Shown here piece by piece: positions 48,497-56,506 of a stretch of DNA of 64,000 nt (the stretch's first letter is position 1; each line of letters starts with the position of its first letter). Both the position numbers and the translations under genes were made by a program. The notes under the pieces were generated by a model. The model saw only the letters and a program-made list of their open reading frames with translations, was not told the DNA's origin and did no database searches. Origin of the DNA: Eubacterium sp. 1001713B170207_170306_E7 (GTDB lineage: Bacteria; Bacillota; Clostridia; Eubacteriales; Eubacteriaceae); NCBI RefSeq assembly GCF_015547515.1, contig NZ_JADMVE010000011.1:40341-104340 (forward strand), read 5' to 3'.

Positions 48497-51136
48497 ATGC
48501 AACCTTTAGGTTTAAACGAAATTCGTGAAAAGTTTCTAGCGTTCTTTGAGAGCAAAGGGCATTTAAGATTAAAGAGCTTCCCGCTGGTGCCGATCAACGA
48601 CAAGAGCCTGCTCCTGATCAACTCCGGGATGGCGCCCATGAAGCCTTACTTTACCGGTGACGAGATTCCGCCGAGAAAACGGGTCACCACCTGCCAGAAA
48701 TGTATCCGTACCCCAGACATTGAAAATGTCGGCAAGACAGCCCGTCATGGAACCTTCTTTGAAATGCTCGGGAATTTTTCCTTTGGGGATTACTTCAAAA
48801 ATGAAGCGATTCCATGGGCGTGGGAATTCTGTACCGAGGTCATGGAGATGGACCCGGAAAAAATCTATGTCTCCATCTATTTAGACGACGATGAGGCCCA
48901 CGACATCTGGCACGACAAAATCGGCGTGCCTGAGGAACGGATTGTGCGTCTGGGAAAAGAAGATAACTTCTGGGAACACGGACTGGGACCATGCGGCCCC
49001 TGCTCAGAGCTCTACTATGACCGCGGCGAAGAATACGGCTGTGGAAGTCCAGACTGCGCGCCAGGCTGTGAATGCGACCGCTATGTTGAGTTCTGGAACC
49101 TGGTATTCACCCAGTTTGACAAGGACGAGGAGGGCAACTACAATCCTCTGGCAAATCCGAACATTGATACCGGCATGGGCCTGGAACGTCTGGCAACCAT
49201 TATGCAGGGCGTTGACAATATCTTCGAGGTTGATACCATCGGCCATATTTTGAACTATATCTGTAAAAAAGCCGGCGTTAAATACGGCGAAAACCAGCAG
49301 GACGACGTTTCAATCCGCGTGATTACCGATCATGTGCGCAGCGTGACCTTTATGATCGCTGACGGCGTAATGCCGGGAAACGAAGGACGCGGCTATGTCT
49401 TAAGACGTCTCTTAAGACGTGCGGCCCGCCACGGCAAGCTGCTTGGCATGCAGGAGCTTTTCCTTTACGATGTGGCAAAGGAAGTGGTCCGTGTCTCCTC
49501 CGGCGCTTATCCGGAGCTGGCTGAAAAGCAGGACTATATCCAGAAGCTCATCAGAATAGAAGAGGAACGCTTTAAGGAAACCATCGACCAGGGCTTAAGC
49601 CTGCTCGAAAAGGAGCTGGACAGCCTGATTGCCCAGGAAGAAAAAGTATTCCCGGGTCAGGGTGCCTTTAAGCTGTACGATACCTACGGTTTCCCATATG
49701 ACCTGACCAAGGAAATCGTTGAGGAGCGCGGCCTGACACTGATCGCCAGCGAGTTTGAAGAAGCCATGCAGGAGCAGCGGGAACGTGCCCGTAAAGCCCG
49801 TGCGGAAAGCGATCTGGCCGTTTGGGCGGACGATCCCTTCAATCCGCTGGGACCAGACGCTCTGGTGGAATTTGTCGGCTATAATAATCTGGAATCAACC
49901 GGAAAAATCATCGGCCTGATCTCCGGAGGAGAGCTGGTGAGCGAAGTGCATGCCGGTGAGGATGTACTGGTGCTGTTGGACAAGACCTCCTTTTACGCTG
50001 AAAGCGGCGGCCAGGTCGGCGATAAGGGCCAGATCGTGGCAGGCGACAAGGTGATTGAAGTGACAGACTGTAAAAAAGGCAGCCTGAGCCGCCATCTCCA
50101 CTACGGCAAGGTAGTCTCCGGAACCTTTAAAATGGGCGAGGAGGTAACCACAAAGGTTAACCGTGAGCTGCGCGCCGCAACCCAGAGAAACCATACCTCA
50201 ACCCATCTGCTTCAGAAAGCATTAAAACAAGTGCTGGGCGATCATGTTGAGCAGGCAGGCTCCTTTGTATCGCCAGACCGTCTCCGCTTTGACTTTAACC
50301 ACTTCCAGTCAATGACCCATGAGGAAAAACGCCAGGTAGAGGAAATTGTCAATAAGGCGATTCTGGAATCCATGGACGTCTCCATTTTTGAAACCAGCAT
50401 CGACGAGGCCCGCTCCATGGGAGCGATGGCACTTTTCGGCGAAAAATACGGCGAGGTGGTCCGCGTTGTCAAGGTTGGGGATTTCAGCATTGAGCTTTGC
50501 GGCGGCTGCCATATCACCAACTCCGCCCAGGTCGGGATGTTTAAAATTCTGAGTGAAACGGGCGTTGCCGCCGGTATCCGGCGTATTGAGGCGGCCACAG
50601 GCATGAACGCAGTTTATCATGTGGAACAGATGGACGACACTTTGCTCGAAACCTCCGAAGCTCTGAAGACCAATCCGGACCACCTTCTGGAAAAGGTCAC
50701 CGAGCTGGCAGAACAGAGCAAGCATAAAGAAAAAGTCATCAACGAGCTCAAGCATAAGTTTGCTGGCAACATGGTCATGGATATTCACCAGAAGGTGACC
50801 GTCATCGACGGCGTTCAGACCACCATCGCAGAGGTTGAGGGCGTGGACATGGAAGAGCTCCGCAACATCAGCGATATGCTTAAGGACCGCATGGGCTCCG
50901 GCATTGTGCTGCTGGGCACCAAGGGCAAGGAAAAGGTCAACTTTATCGCCACAGCCACCAAGGATATTCTCGGCAAGGGTTTCCATGCCGGCAAGCTTAT
51001 TAAGGAAGTAGCGCAGATTGCAGGCGGCGGCGGCGGCGGACGTCCGGATATGGCCCAGGCTGGCGGCAAAAAGCCCGAAAAACTGGGAGAAGCCTTAGAA
51101 AAAGCTAAAGAAATCATCAAGAATCAGCTGGACTAA
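48497..51136 (+). CDS. alaS: Alanyl-tRNA synthetase
   Basis: 879 residues, full length. Order: class II catalytic core (KSFPLVPINDKSLLLINSGMAPMKPYFTG; GMGLERLATIMQG), tRNA-recognition helices, editing domain with HTSTHLLQKAL and CGGCHI zinc ligands, and a C-terminal DHHA1-type region with the Gly-rich AGGGGGGRPDMAQAGG. It charges tRNA-Ala and clears mischarged serine and glycine. It is under T-box control and heads the alaS-ireB-(akr)-ruvX gene order typical of Firmicutes. Confidence 0.98.
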   Translation: MQPLGLNEIREKFLAFFESKGHLRLKSFPLVPINDKSLLLINSGMAPMKPYFTGDEIPPRKRVTTCQKCIRTPDIENVGKTARHGTFFEMLGNFSFGDYFKNEAIPWAWEFCTEVMEMDPEKIYVSIYLDDDEAHDIWHDKIGVPEERIVRLGKEDNFWEHGLGPCGPCSELYYDRGEEYGCGSPDCAPGCECDRYVEFWNLVFTQFDKDEEGNYNPLANPNIDTGMGLERLATIMQGVDNIFEVDTIGHILNYICKKAGVKYGENQQDDVSIRVITDHVRSVTFMIADGVMPGNEGRGYVLRRLLRRAARHGKLLGMQELFLYDVAKEVVRVSSGAYPELAEKQDYIQKLIRIEEERFKETIDQGLSLLEKELDSLIAQEEKVFPGQGAFKLYDTYGFPYDLTKEIVEERGLTLIASEFEEAMQEQRERARKARAESDLAVWADDPFNPLGPDALVEFVGYNNLESTGKIIGLISGGELVSEVHAGEDVLVLLDKTSFYAESGGQVGDKGQIVAGDKVIEVTDCKKGSLSRHLHYGKVVSGTFKMGEEVTTKVNRELRAATQRNHTSTHLLQKALKQVLGDHVEQAGSFVSPDRLRFDFNHFQSMTHEEKRQVEEIVNKAILESMDVSIFETSIDEARSMGAMALFGEKYGEVVRVVKVGDFSIELCGGCHITNSAQVGMFKILSETGVAAGIRRIEAATGMNAVYHVEQMDDTLLETSEALKTNPDHLLEKVTELAEQSKHKEKVINELKHKFAGNMVMDIHQKVTVIDGVQTTIAEVEGVDMEELRNISDMLKDRMGSGIVLLGTKGKEKVNFIATATKDILGKGFHAGKLIKEVAQIAGGGGGGRPDMAQAGGKKPEKLGEALEKAKEIIKNQLD

Positions 51137-51218
51137 GCCTTTTCAAGAAAAAAAGCTTGTCTTTTGAAGGTTATTGCGTTAAAATAGGCGTAGACCAGTA
51201 AAGAGGAGGAATGGCAAA

Positions 51219-51491
51219 ATGGATAGCAATACAGTATTTGATCGAGGGACCATCTTGTTTGACGTGAACAACGATAAAGCTAAAACAATTGATGAAGTCA
51301 TGCAGGAAGTCAACAAGGCATTGATCGAAAAAGGATATAATCCCGTTAATCAAATCGTTGGTTATGTTATGTCAGGCGATCCGACTTATATTACAAGCCA
51401 TAATGATGCCCGTAACTTAATCCAGAAAATCGAACGCGATGAACTTCTTGAAGAGCTGGTGAAACGCTATTTGAGCAGTATTCAAGAATAA
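51219..51491 (+). CDS. ireB: IreB-family regulatory phosphoprotein
   Basis: 90 residues, the whole UPF0297/DUF965 family length: [62 protein letters not shown] with YLSS near the end. In Enterococcus IreB is phosphorylated on threonines by the Ser/Thr kinase IreK and modulates cephalosporin resistance. Here the TKA/SGDP neighbourhood keeps threonines that could be targets. The usual next gene, ruvX, is pushed downstream by an inserted reductase gene. Confidence 0.93.
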   Translation: MDSNTVFDRGTILFDVNNDKAKTIDEVMQEVNKALIEKGYNPVNQIVGYVMSGDPTYITSHNDARNLIQKIERDELLEELVKRYLSSIQE

Positions 51492-51512
51492 CGAGCTTAT
51501 AGATGAACACAG

Positions 51513-51551
51513 GTCTTAGGCGAATTTTAACATTTGCCTAAGACTTTTTAT
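51513..51551 (+). terminator. Rho-independent terminator after ireB
   Basis: GTCTTAGGCGAA (51513-51524) pairs with TTTGCCTAAGAC (51533-51544), then a T run. Confidence 0.9.
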
Positions 51552-51614
51552 TTCTATTGTAAAGGAGAGCCGAGGATCTTTTTTCCAATAGAAATAAACA
51601 GGAAATGACGGATT

Positions 51615-52559
51615 ATGGAATATCGTAAACTGGGACAGACGGGTATTGAGGTTTCAAGGCTCTGCTTTGGAAGCCTGACCATCGGTCCGCTGCAGAAAAA
51701 CAAAACATTGGAAGAAAGCCGCCCGATCATTGAAGCGGCTCTGGAGGCCGGGATCAATTTTTTTGATACGGCCGATCTATATAATTGCTACCCTTACCTG
51801 AAGCAGGCCCTGGAAATCAAGAAGGATCTGGTCATCTGTACCAAGTCCTATGATTATTCGGCCGAGGGAGCAGCCAAAAGCCTGGACAGGGCCCTGCGTG
51901 AGCTTGGACGGGATTACGTCGATCTCTATATGCTGCATGAGCAGGAAAGCCGCCTGACCTTTGAAGGCCACTGGGAAGCCATTGAGTATCTTCTGAAAAT
52001 GAAGGAGAAGGGCGTTATCCGCGCTTTTGGCATATCCACCCACCGGGTTGAGGGGGTGCGTGATGCGGCGGACTTTGACGAGATCGAGGTTGTTTTTCCC
52101 CTCATTAACCTGACAGGTATTGGCATTGAGGATGGAAGCCGCGAGGATATGGAAGCCGCAATTCTTAAGGCCAAGCAGGCCGGGAAGGGCGTTTTTGGCA
52201 TGAAGCCCCTGGGCGGCGGTAACCTGCTGGCCAGCAAGGAAGCCTGCTTCGACTATATCCTGGGTCTGGAAACCCTGGACGCCATCGCCTTTGGCATGCA
52301 GTCTGTAGACGAGGTGCGCTACAATGTGGCCAAAGTAAACGGAGAGCCCATTGGAGCAGCGCTTGAGAAACGTGTGGCAGGCGCAGAAAAAAGCCTTCAT
52401 ATCAGTGACTGGTGCGAGGGCTGCGGCGAGTGCGCTGCCCATTGCAGCCAGAAAGCACTCACAATTATTGATGGAAAAGCACAGGTGGACCACTCAAAGT
52501 GTCTGACCTGCTGTTATTGTGCGGCCTATTGTCCGCTTTTTTGTATAAAGGTCATCTAG
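51615..52559 (+). CDS. Aldo/keto reductase fused to two [4Fe-4S] ferredoxin motifs
   Basis: 314 residues. A shortened aldo/keto reductase barrel (MEYRKLGQTGIEVSRLCFGS; GINFFDTADLYNCYPYLKQALE; VDLYMLHEQES) is followed by a C-terminal ferredoxin domain with CEGCGECAAHC and CLTCCYCAAYC, each with the CxxCxxCxxxC pattern for a cluster. These fusions are common in anaerobes and may accept electrons from ferredoxin instead of NAD(P)H. Its substrate is unknown. It sits between ireB and ruvX, genes otherwise adjacent in many Firmicutes, so it looks like a local insertion. A terminator precedes it, so it has its own expression unit. Confidence 0.88.
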   Translation: MEYRKLGQTGIEVSRLCFGSLTIGPLQKNKTLEESRPIIEAALEAGINFFDTADLYNCYPYLKQALEIKKDLVICTKSYDYSAEGAAKSLDRALRELGRDYVDLYMLHEQESRLTFEGHWEAIEYLLKMKEKGVIRAFGISTHRVEGVRDAADFDEIEVVFPLINLTGIGIEDGSREDMEAAILKAKQAGKGVFGMKPLGGGNLLASKEACFDYILGLETLDAIAFGMQSVDEVRYNVAKVNGEPIGAALEKRVAGAEKSLHISDWCEGCGECAAHCSQKALTIIDGKAQVDHSKCLTCCYCAAYCPLFCIKVI

Positions 52560-52607
52560 TATTGAACCGGCTGACTTTGGGTATAAAACTGGAAAGAGAA
52601 AAAATTT

Positions 52608-53045
52608 ATGGCAACAAAACGTATACTCGGCCTTGACGTCGGGGATAAATATATTGGCATCGCAGTCAGTGACCCGCTGGGCATAACCGCCCAGGGCTAC
52701 AGAACCTGGAAACGCGGGACACGTGACGACGATCTGGCTTTTTTTAAAGACGTGGTGGAACAGTTTAATGTGACCACCCTGGTATCTGGCCTTCCTAAGG
52801 ATATGGAAGGGAACGAGACCGCCCAGGCCCGCAAGACCCGCAATTTTTGCCAGTTCCTGAAAAAACGGCTGAACCTGGAGGTCGTCTATATTGATGAACG
52901 GCTAACCTCAAAGGCATCGGAGCGGATTTTGATTGAAGGCGGAGTGCGCCGGGAGAAACGCAAGGATTACATTGACACTCTGGCGGCCCAGATGATCCTC
53001 CAGGTCTATCTGGACAGCAGCATGAACACAAAAGAAGGATATTAA
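52608..53045 (+). CDS. ruvX: Holliday-junction resolvase-like RuvX (YqgF)
   Basis: 145 residues of the RNase H-like YqgF family: RILGLDVGDKYIGIAVSDPLG at the N-terminus, LVSGLPKDMEGNETAQA and VYIDERLTSKASERIL. The acidic D, E and D of the active site are in place, and DTLAAQMILQVYL ends the domain. YqgF processes 16S rRNA ends and may resolve junctions in some species. It belongs to the alaS-ireB-ruvX-DUF1292 block. Confidence 0.94.
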   Translation: MATKRILGLDVGDKYIGIAVSDPLGITAQGYRTWKRGTRDDDLAFFKDVVEQFNVTTLVSGLPKDMEGNETAQARKTRNFCQFLKKRLNLEVVYIDERLTSKASERILIEGGVRREKRKDYIDTLAAQMILQVYLDSSMNTKEGY

Positions 53046-53101
53046 AGCTGAATTAAGCATAATAATATAAACTAAATTTAAAGAAAACGAGGTATTTAAA
53101 C

Positions 53102-53401
53102 ATGGAAGACAACAAAGTTACATTATTGGATGAAGACGGCGTAGAACGCGTATTTGAGCTGGTGGTCAGCTTTGACATTGAAGATAAAACCTATGTCCTC
53201 TTAGCAGAAGACGAAGAAAGCGAAGATGTATTCCCATTCGTTATCCGCGAGGATGAAAACGGCGAAGAAACCCTGTACCCGGTCGAAAGCGAAGAAGAAT
53301 TCGCCCTGATCGAACAGACCTATGAACAGCTGATGGAAGAAGATGATGACGATGAAGAATGCGGCTGTGGCTGCGGCTGCGGTGGAGACCATCAGGAATA
53401 A
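53102..53401 (+). CDS. DUF1292-family protein with Cys-rich tail
   Basis: 99 residues. The DUF1292 domain (KVTLLDEDGVERVFELVVSFDIEDKTYVLLAEDEES...VFPFVIREDENGEETLYPVESEEEF) is followed by a short acidic run and the unusual tail ECGCGCGCGGDHQE with four alternating cysteines. The DUF1292 (YrzB) gene commonly follows ruvX in Firmicutes; its function is unknown. The Cys-Gly tail could bind metal or a cluster. sfsA starts 2 bp after the stop. Confidence 0.88.
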   Translation: MEDNKVTLLDEDGVERVFELVVSFDIEDKTYVLLAEDEESEDVFPFVIREDENGEETLYPVESEEEFALIEQTYEQLMEEDDDDEECGCGCGCGGDHQE

Positions 53402-53403
53402 TA

Positions 53404-54111
53404 ATGGAGCTGAGCAGCTTCCCCATCGTTGAGGGGGAATTTATCGCCAGACCCAACCGGTTTATTGCCCGGGTTATGATTGATACAGACAGCGCCCCAC
53501 GTGAAATTATGGCGCATGTAGCAAATACCGGCCGGATGCGGGAGCTTCTCGTGCCCGGCGCCCGGGTTCAAATGGCCTTTAATCCGTCGCCAAAGCGAAA
53601 GACGGATTTTACATTACTGACAGTCTGGTACAAAGGTACCTGGGTTTGCATACATTCAACCATGGCCAACGCCCTTGCCTTTGAGTTTATGGAAAAAGCC
53701 CCGGACATCTGTCAGCTTAAAAGGGAAGTGACCTACGGCAAAAGCCGGTTTGACCTGGCTTTTGAACGGGAGGGGCACCCCTGTTTGTACGAAGTGAAAA
53801 GCGCTAACCTGGTGGTTGGTGCTGCGGCGATGTTTCCAGACGCCCCCACCGAAAGGGGCTGTAAACACCTGGAAGAACTGATGCAGGCGCATAAAGAAGG
53901 TTATGAGGCCGGTGTGCTCTTCGTTGTACAAAGAGAGGACGTCCGTTTTTTTACGCCCAATATTGCCACCGATCCGCTGTTTTCAGGACTGCTTAAAAAG
54001 GGTTATGAAGAGGGCTTGGTCGTTCGCGCCTTAAGGTGTGTCATTCGAGGAAACACAATAACAATTGATTCAGAAATACCGGTCTGTTTTGAGACAGCCG
54101 GACGGATATAA
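53404..54111 (+). CDS. sfsA: SfsA-family nuclease-like protein
   Basis: 235 residues from ATG 53404; upstream starts in the same frame overlap the DUF1292 gene and lack a site. Motifs are EGEFIARPNRFIARV, HVANTGRMRELLVPGA and the nuclease-fold FDLAFEREGHPCLYEVKSANLV with D and ExK. SfsA was described as a sugar-fermentation regulator and later as a DNA/RNA-binding nuclease-like fold. It starts 2 bp after the DUF1292 stop, so the two are coupled. Confidence 0.93.
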   Translation: MELSSFPIVEGEFIARPNRFIARVMIDTDSAPREIMAHVANTGRMRELLVPGARVQMAFNPSPKRKTDFTLLTVWYKGTWVCIHSTMANALAFEFMEKAPDICQLKREVTYGKSRFDLAFEREGHPCLYEVKSANLVVGAAAMFPDAPTERGCKHLEELMQAHKEGYEAGVLFVVQREDVRFFTPNIATDPLFSGLLKKGYEEGLVVRALRCVIRGNTITIDSEIPVCFETAGRI

Positions 54112-54131
54112 AATAATGAAAGGAGATTATT

Positions 54132-55889
54132 TTGATCGAAACACAACAGAATAAAAACGAAAACAAAAACGAGAACAGAAACCAGAACCGTCAGAACCAC
54201 CGGCCCAAGAGAAGGAACCATCCACCGAAGCAGAAAGACAAGCTTAAGGTAATTCCCATTGGAGGCCTTGGCGAAATCGGAAAAAACATGACGGTTTTTG
54301 AATACAAGGACGAGATGATCATCGTTGACTGCGGCTTAAAATTCCCGGATGATGAAATGTATGGCATTGACATTGTCCTGCCGGATTTCAGCTATATCGC
54401 CGAAAACGTCGATAAGCTGAAGGGGCTTTTTATCACCCACGGACATGAGGACCACATCGGGGGTATTGTCTATCTGGTTAAAAAGCTGGGCATCACTGTT
54501 CCCATCTATGCCACCAAATTTACCATGGGTCTCATCGACAAAAAGCTTGTTGAGCACCGCCTGACGACCAAAGTGGACCGTCAGATTGTGAAGGCAGGCG
54601 ACCGTGTGCAGACTGGTAATTTCGAGGTTGAGTTCATTCGCGTTAACCACAGCGTAGCCGATTCCGCGGCCCTTTACATTAAAACACCGGCCGCCACCGT
54701 CCTGCATACGGGCGATTTCAAGATTGACTACCAGCCCATTGACGGCGAAATCATGGACTTGCAGCGTATTGCAAAGCTGGGAAGCCAGGGCATCGACCTT
54801 TTGATGGCCGACAGCACCAATGTTGAGGAAGCTGGCTTCACCCCTTCGGAAAGCTCCGTTGGCGCCACCTTCTACAACCTGTTCAGGGGCTGTAAAAACC
54901 GGATCATCATTACCACCTTTGCCTCCAACGTGCACCGTGTCCAGCAGATCATTGACGCGGCCGCCAGCTATAAGCGCAAGGTCATTATCAATGGCCGGAG
55001 CATGGAAAACATGGTAGAGGTCGCCTCTGATCTGGGTTATCTGAAAATACCCAAGAATATCCTCATCGATATCAAGGATATGAAGAGCTATAAAGACAGC
55101 GAGCTGGTCATCATCACCACCGGCAGCCAGGGCGAGCCCATGGCGGCCCTGGGACGGATGGCTCACGGCGAGCACCGCTTCCTGAATATCAAAAAGGAAG
55201 ATACAGTCATTATCTCCGCATCTCCGGTACCGGGGAATGAGAAGATGGTTTCAGAAATCATCGATAAGCTGGTGGATCTTGGTTCAGAGGTTGTTTATAA
55301 AAAATTCGCGGACATCCACGTTTCCGGCCATGCCCGCCAGGAAGAGCTGAAGCTGGTCCAGACACTGGTCAAGCCCAGATTCTTCTTACCCGTACACGGC
55401 GAAGCCCGGATGCTCGTACACCACGCAGCGCTGGCGGAAAGCGTGGGAACCGACAAACGCAATATCTTAATTGCGGAAAACGGGTCCATCGTAGAGGTTG
55501 ACCACAGAAGCTGTAAGATTACCGGCAAGGTTCAGGCAGAGCCGGTGCTGGTTGACGGCCTGGGCGTGGGCGACATTGGAAACATCGTATTAAACGACCG
55601 TAAACGCCTGTCAGAGGACGGCCTGTTCATCGTGGTGGTCACCATGCATAAGGGAAAGGCCATCTCAGGACCGGACATCATCTCCAGAGGTTTTGTCTAT
55701 GTACGTGAATCTGAGGAGCTGATCAACACAGCCCGCGACGAGGTTAAAAAAGCCCTTCTGGCCTGTGAGGAAAAAGGCGTGGTGGACTGGAGCTCAATTA
55801 AAAATGAGATCCGTGAGTCTCTCTTCCGCTATCTGTACAGCCAGACAAACCGGAAGCCCATGATCCTTCCGATTTTAATGGAAGTATAA
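54132..55889 (+). CDS. rnj: Ribonuclease J
   Basis: 585 residues. The metallo-beta-lactamase core has THGHEDHIGG (zinc ligands), HTGDFKIDY and the beta-CASP region with SPVPGNEKMV; the C-terminal ...HVSGHARQEELKLV... is typical of RNase J. It acts as a 5'-3' exo- and endonuclease in mRNA turnover. The start is TTG at 54132 with AAAGGAG upstream. The first ~37 residues are a basic tail of repeated NKNENKNENRNQ-type units and prolines before the fold begins at LKVIPIGGLGEIGKN. The final ~25 residues are lost compared with some family members. Confidence 0.95.
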   Translation: MIETQQNKNENKNENRNQNRQNHRPKRRNHPPKQKDKLKVIPIGGLGEIGKNMTVFEYKDEMIIVDCGLKFPDDEMYGIDIVLPDFSYIAENVDKLKGLFITHGHEDHIGGIVYLVKKLGITVPIYATKFTMGLIDKKLVEHRLTTKVDRQIVKAGDRVQTGNFEVEFIRVNHSVADSAALYIKTPAATVLHTGDFKIDYQPIDGEIMDLQRIAKLGSQGIDLLMADSTNVEEAGFTPSESSVGATFYNLFRGCKNRIIITTFASNVHRVQQIIDAAASYKRKVIINGRSMENMVEVASDLGYLKIPKNILIDIKDMKSYKDSELVIITTGSQGEPMAALGRMAHGEHRFLNIKKEDTVIISASPVPGNEKMVSEIIDKLVDLGSEVVYKKFADIHVSGHARQEELKLVQTLVKPRFFLPVHGEARMLVHHAALAESVGTDKRNILIAENGSIVEVDHRSCKITGKVQAEPVLVDGLGVGDIGNIVLNDRKRLSEDGLFIVVVTMHKGKAISGPDIISRGFVYVRESEELINTARDEVKKALLACEEKGVVDWSSIKNEIRESLFRYLYSQTNRKPMILPILMEV

Positions 55890-55927
55890 CTTCACCGTTT
55901 TTTAAATAAATATTATTTAGAAATCTT

Positions 55928-55969
55928 AAGCTCCAGATAGGGAAAAATTCCCATTATCTGGAGCTTTTT
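55928..55969 (+). terminator. Rho-independent terminator after rnj
   Basis: AAGCTCCAGATA (55928-55939) pairs with TATCTGGAGCTT (55955-55966), then Ts. Confidence 0.9.
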
Positions 55970-56062
55970 CTAAAATAATCACCATAATTGTAAAAATTTA
56001 GTAACAATTTGATCTAAGATGTGTTATAATGTTGAACAAACGAAAAGAAAGGAACTTAGGGA

Positions 56063-56428
56063 ATGAACGTATATGATGAAGCCAATAATCTGGCCCAGGC
56101 TCTTAAAGAATCGAATGAGTACCAAAACTTTAAAGCGGCAGAGCTGAAGCTGAAGGCTGACGAAGAACATTACGCAATGGCTCAGGATTACGCGAAAAAG
56201 CAAATGGGCCTTCAGACAAAACAAATGATGGGCCAGGAGCTGACAGAAGAAGAGGTAGAAGCCTACAATTCTTTGACAGCGTCCGTGCTGGGCATTCCGA
56301 TTATTTCTGAATACTTTCAGGCGCAGATGTATTTTGGCATTGTATTCCAGGACATCATGGACATCATCAGCAAGGCTGTTGATTTGGACATGAGCGGCAT
56401 GTTTGGCGGTGCGGAAGACGCAGAGTAA
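56063..56428 (+). CDS. YlbF/YmcA-family protein
   Basis: 121 residues, helical, starting MNVYDEANNLAQALKESNEYQNFKAAELKLKAD and with PIISEYFQAQMYFGIVFQDIMDIISKAV near the end. This is the YlbF/YmcA (DUF964) fold. In Bacillus, YlbF, YmcA and YaaT form a complex that links RNase Y to mRNA maturation and competence or sporulation. The neighbour RNase J strengthens an RNA-turnover link. The gene has a TATAAT box about 35 bp upstream and a terminator. Confidence 0.85.
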   Translation: MNVYDEANNLAQALKESNEYQNFKAAELKLKADEEHYAMAQDYAKKQMGLQTKQMMGQELTEEEVEAYNSLTASVLGIPIISEYFQAQMYFGIVFQDIMDIISKAVDLDMSGMFGGAEDAE

Positions 56429-56442
56429 CTAAATAAATCCAG

Positions 56443-56477
56443 GGGTACTTTCCAAAAAAACAAGGTACCCTTTTTTT
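56443..56477 (+). terminator. Rho-independent terminator
   Basis: GGGTACTTT (56443-56451) pairs with AAGGTACCC (56462-56470), then seven Ts. Confidence 0.85.
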
Positions 56478-56506
56478 GAGTAAATCCCCGCAATTGAGGT
56501 GAGTAA

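Noticed and set aside
49895..50986. Minus-strand frames of 99-225 codons inside alaS
   Set aside because: alaS is a full-length conserved gene; the antisense frames come from its GC-rich third positions and lack start signals.
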